Part shown: one piece after another, positions 63,093-64,000 of the stretch
Numbering within the stretch: the stretch's first letter is position 1
How the letters are laid out: the number at the start of each line of letters is the position of its first letter
Origin: Campylobacter blaseri
Lineage (GTDB): Bacteria; Campylobacterota; Campylobacteria; Campylobacterales; Campylobacteraceae
DNA length: 64,000 bases
Assembly: GCF_013201895.1 (NCBI RefSeq)
Contig: NZ_CP053841.1
Coordinates: 1,364,001-1,428,000, forward strand
Direction of reading: 5' to 3'
Notes under the pieces: generated by a model
The model's database searches: none
What the model was told of the DNA's origin: nothing
The model's input: the letters and a program-made list of their open reading frames with translations, nothing else
Program-made: the position numbers and the translations under genes

Positions 63093-64000
63093 TTAATGGC
63101 ACTCTTTTATCTGTGAAGATAGTATGGTTGCTTTAATGCTATTTGATTGTGAGTTTATGATGTGGTTGTTTAGCTCTAACTCTTTGCTTAATGAGTTAAC
63201 TAAGGATTCTAAAATTTCTATCTTATTGCTCTCTCCACTAAGATAGAGTTTGTTTATTTGATCTGTCTGTTTTTTAGTATCTTTATGAATTTGATTTAGT
63301 AGCTCTTTTGTTTCATCTTTAGCTTCTAAGTATGCATTTAAATCATCTATTTGTTTTTGATACTCTAGTTTTGCTTGGGCTTTTTTGTATGCAAGTTTTT
63401 GTTTTTCAAGCTCTAGTTTAGTTATCTTTGCTTTTCTTCTTCCACCATCATATAACTCCCAAGTAAATGTAACTCCAACTTCATATCCATGTCTGTCCAT
63501 ATCCTTATAGGCTCTTTCATAGTTGTTTCTATCACTTCCATAAAAGTTATACTTAGCATATAGCGAGATAGTAGGATAATACTCTTTTTCTAATGCCTCT
63601 TTACTAAGTTTTATGCTTTTAAGCTCAGAGTCTAAAAACTTAGCTTCATAGGTATTGTTAAAGTCTGTAAAGTTATATATACCCATCTCATCACTAAAAT
63701 TAGCTAGTTCATCTAATGAGTTTATCTTAGTGCTAGTTAAAACCATTATCGTTGAAAGTATTGTTTTAGCTTCTATCTTTAGTGTTTTTAATCTTGTCTT
63801 TACATCTAGTAGTTTTAGTTTGTAGTTATTTGTGTCTATACTGCTAAGCTCTCCTGCATTTTTTAATCTTTTTGCATATGTGTTTAGTTTATTGTATGAG
63901 TCTTCTAGTTTTGTGTAGATTGATATATTATTTTTAAGTTCTAATGCTTTTTTATAATTTTCAAGTAAATTTAGACTAAGTTCTACTTCATAGTTGCATT
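63093..64000 (-). CDS. TolC-like outer-membrane efflux protein, C-terminal part
   Basis: Open from the right edge to the stop at 63093, so the 5' end lies outside the window (at least 302 residues visible). Long amphipathic helices (LKNNISIYTKLEDSYNKLNTYAKRLKNAGE in two parts) alternate with strands containing YYPTISLYAKYNFYG and GYEVGVTFTWELYDGGRRKAKI, the structural repeat of TolC-family outer-membrane proteins. It would form the outer-membrane duct of a type I secretion system for the RTX giant; the ABC transporter and membrane-fusion protein are not in the window and are expected further right. Confidence 0.85.
   Translation of the reverse strand, partial: CNYEVELSLNLLENYKKALELKNNISIYTKLEDSYNKLNTYAKRLKNAGELSSIDTNNYKLKLLDVKTRLKTLKIEAKTILSTIMVLTSTKINSLDELANFSDEMGIYNFTDFNNTYEAKFLDSELKSIKLSKEALEKEYYPTISLYAKYNFYGSDRNNYERAYKDMDRHGYEVGVTFTWELYDGGRRKAKITKLELEKQKLAYKKAQAKLEYQKQIDDLNAYLEAKDETKELLNQIHKDTKKQTDQINKLYLSGESNKIEILESLVNSLSKELELNNHIINSQSNSIKATILSSQIKECH

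Overview
The window is AT-rich, densely coding DNA of a Campylobacter-type member of the Campylobacterota. Supporting signs are the codon and base composition, the aspA-dcu pair, a periplasmic multihaem cytochrome with a two-component system, a DUF2254 protein and an HI0933-type flavoprotein. A complete urease operon narrows it to a urease-positive lineage such as the C. ureolyticus group; the species is inference. No rRNA, complete tRNA or CRISPR array was seen.

Layout. 1-5.2 kb (+): a tight operon of two P-type ATPases (the first cut by the window edge), an HMA-like protein, a ferritin-like protein with a C-terminal membrane anchor and several very small membrane proteins; it resembles ferrosome (fez) clusters. 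5.2-8.8 kb (-): aspA, a Dcu transporter and an aspartate racemase, divergent from a membrane-bound AraC-type sensor-regulator (9.1-11.0 kb, +). 11.1-16.2 kb (-): ureEFGDABC. 16.4-20.1 kb: a broken tupA, a DUF2254 gene, a flavoprotein and a small ORF. 20.1-25.8 kb: a dodecahaem cytochrome with a thioredoxin-fold partner lacking the redox cysteines (-), divergent from a response regulator/histidine kinase pair (+). 26.7-33.7 kb (-): type I restriction-modification operon hsdR-RT-hsdS-hsdM with a reverse transcriptase inside it and an HsdS made of two identical halves. 33.7-36.3 kb: decaying genes.

At 36,977 there is a 20-bp copy of what looks like a tRNA-Asn 3' end, followed by a tyrosine integrase, an AlpA-like gene, mobC and a ColE1-type relaxase frame with two mobilisation genes nested in another frame. 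This looks like the left end of an integrative mobilisable element that probably runs past the right edge.

40.9-64 kb (-) is the most unusual part. A TolC-like gene (right edge) is followed by four ankyrin-repeat proteins interleaved with one 3,808-residue RTX giant and two truncated RTX copies, arranged as a tandem array with a 3.77-kb period. Each RTX 5' end sits 3 nt behind an ankyrin gene. Only the giant has the C-terminal type I secretion signal. I read the array as a type I-secreted toxin or adhesin locus in which ankyrin gene plus RTX N-terminus form an exchangeable 5' module. All module starts carry the same junction signature: the last ankyrin codons (Asn-Lys-Glu-stop) double as the Shine-Dalgarno site, and copies of this junction survive as tiny leader ORFs.

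Several genes (tupA-like, a UDG-like ORF, a FlgT-like gene, the relaxase) are interrupted at runs of 7-8 A/T, so homopolymer sequencing error, slippage or true decay must be told apart.
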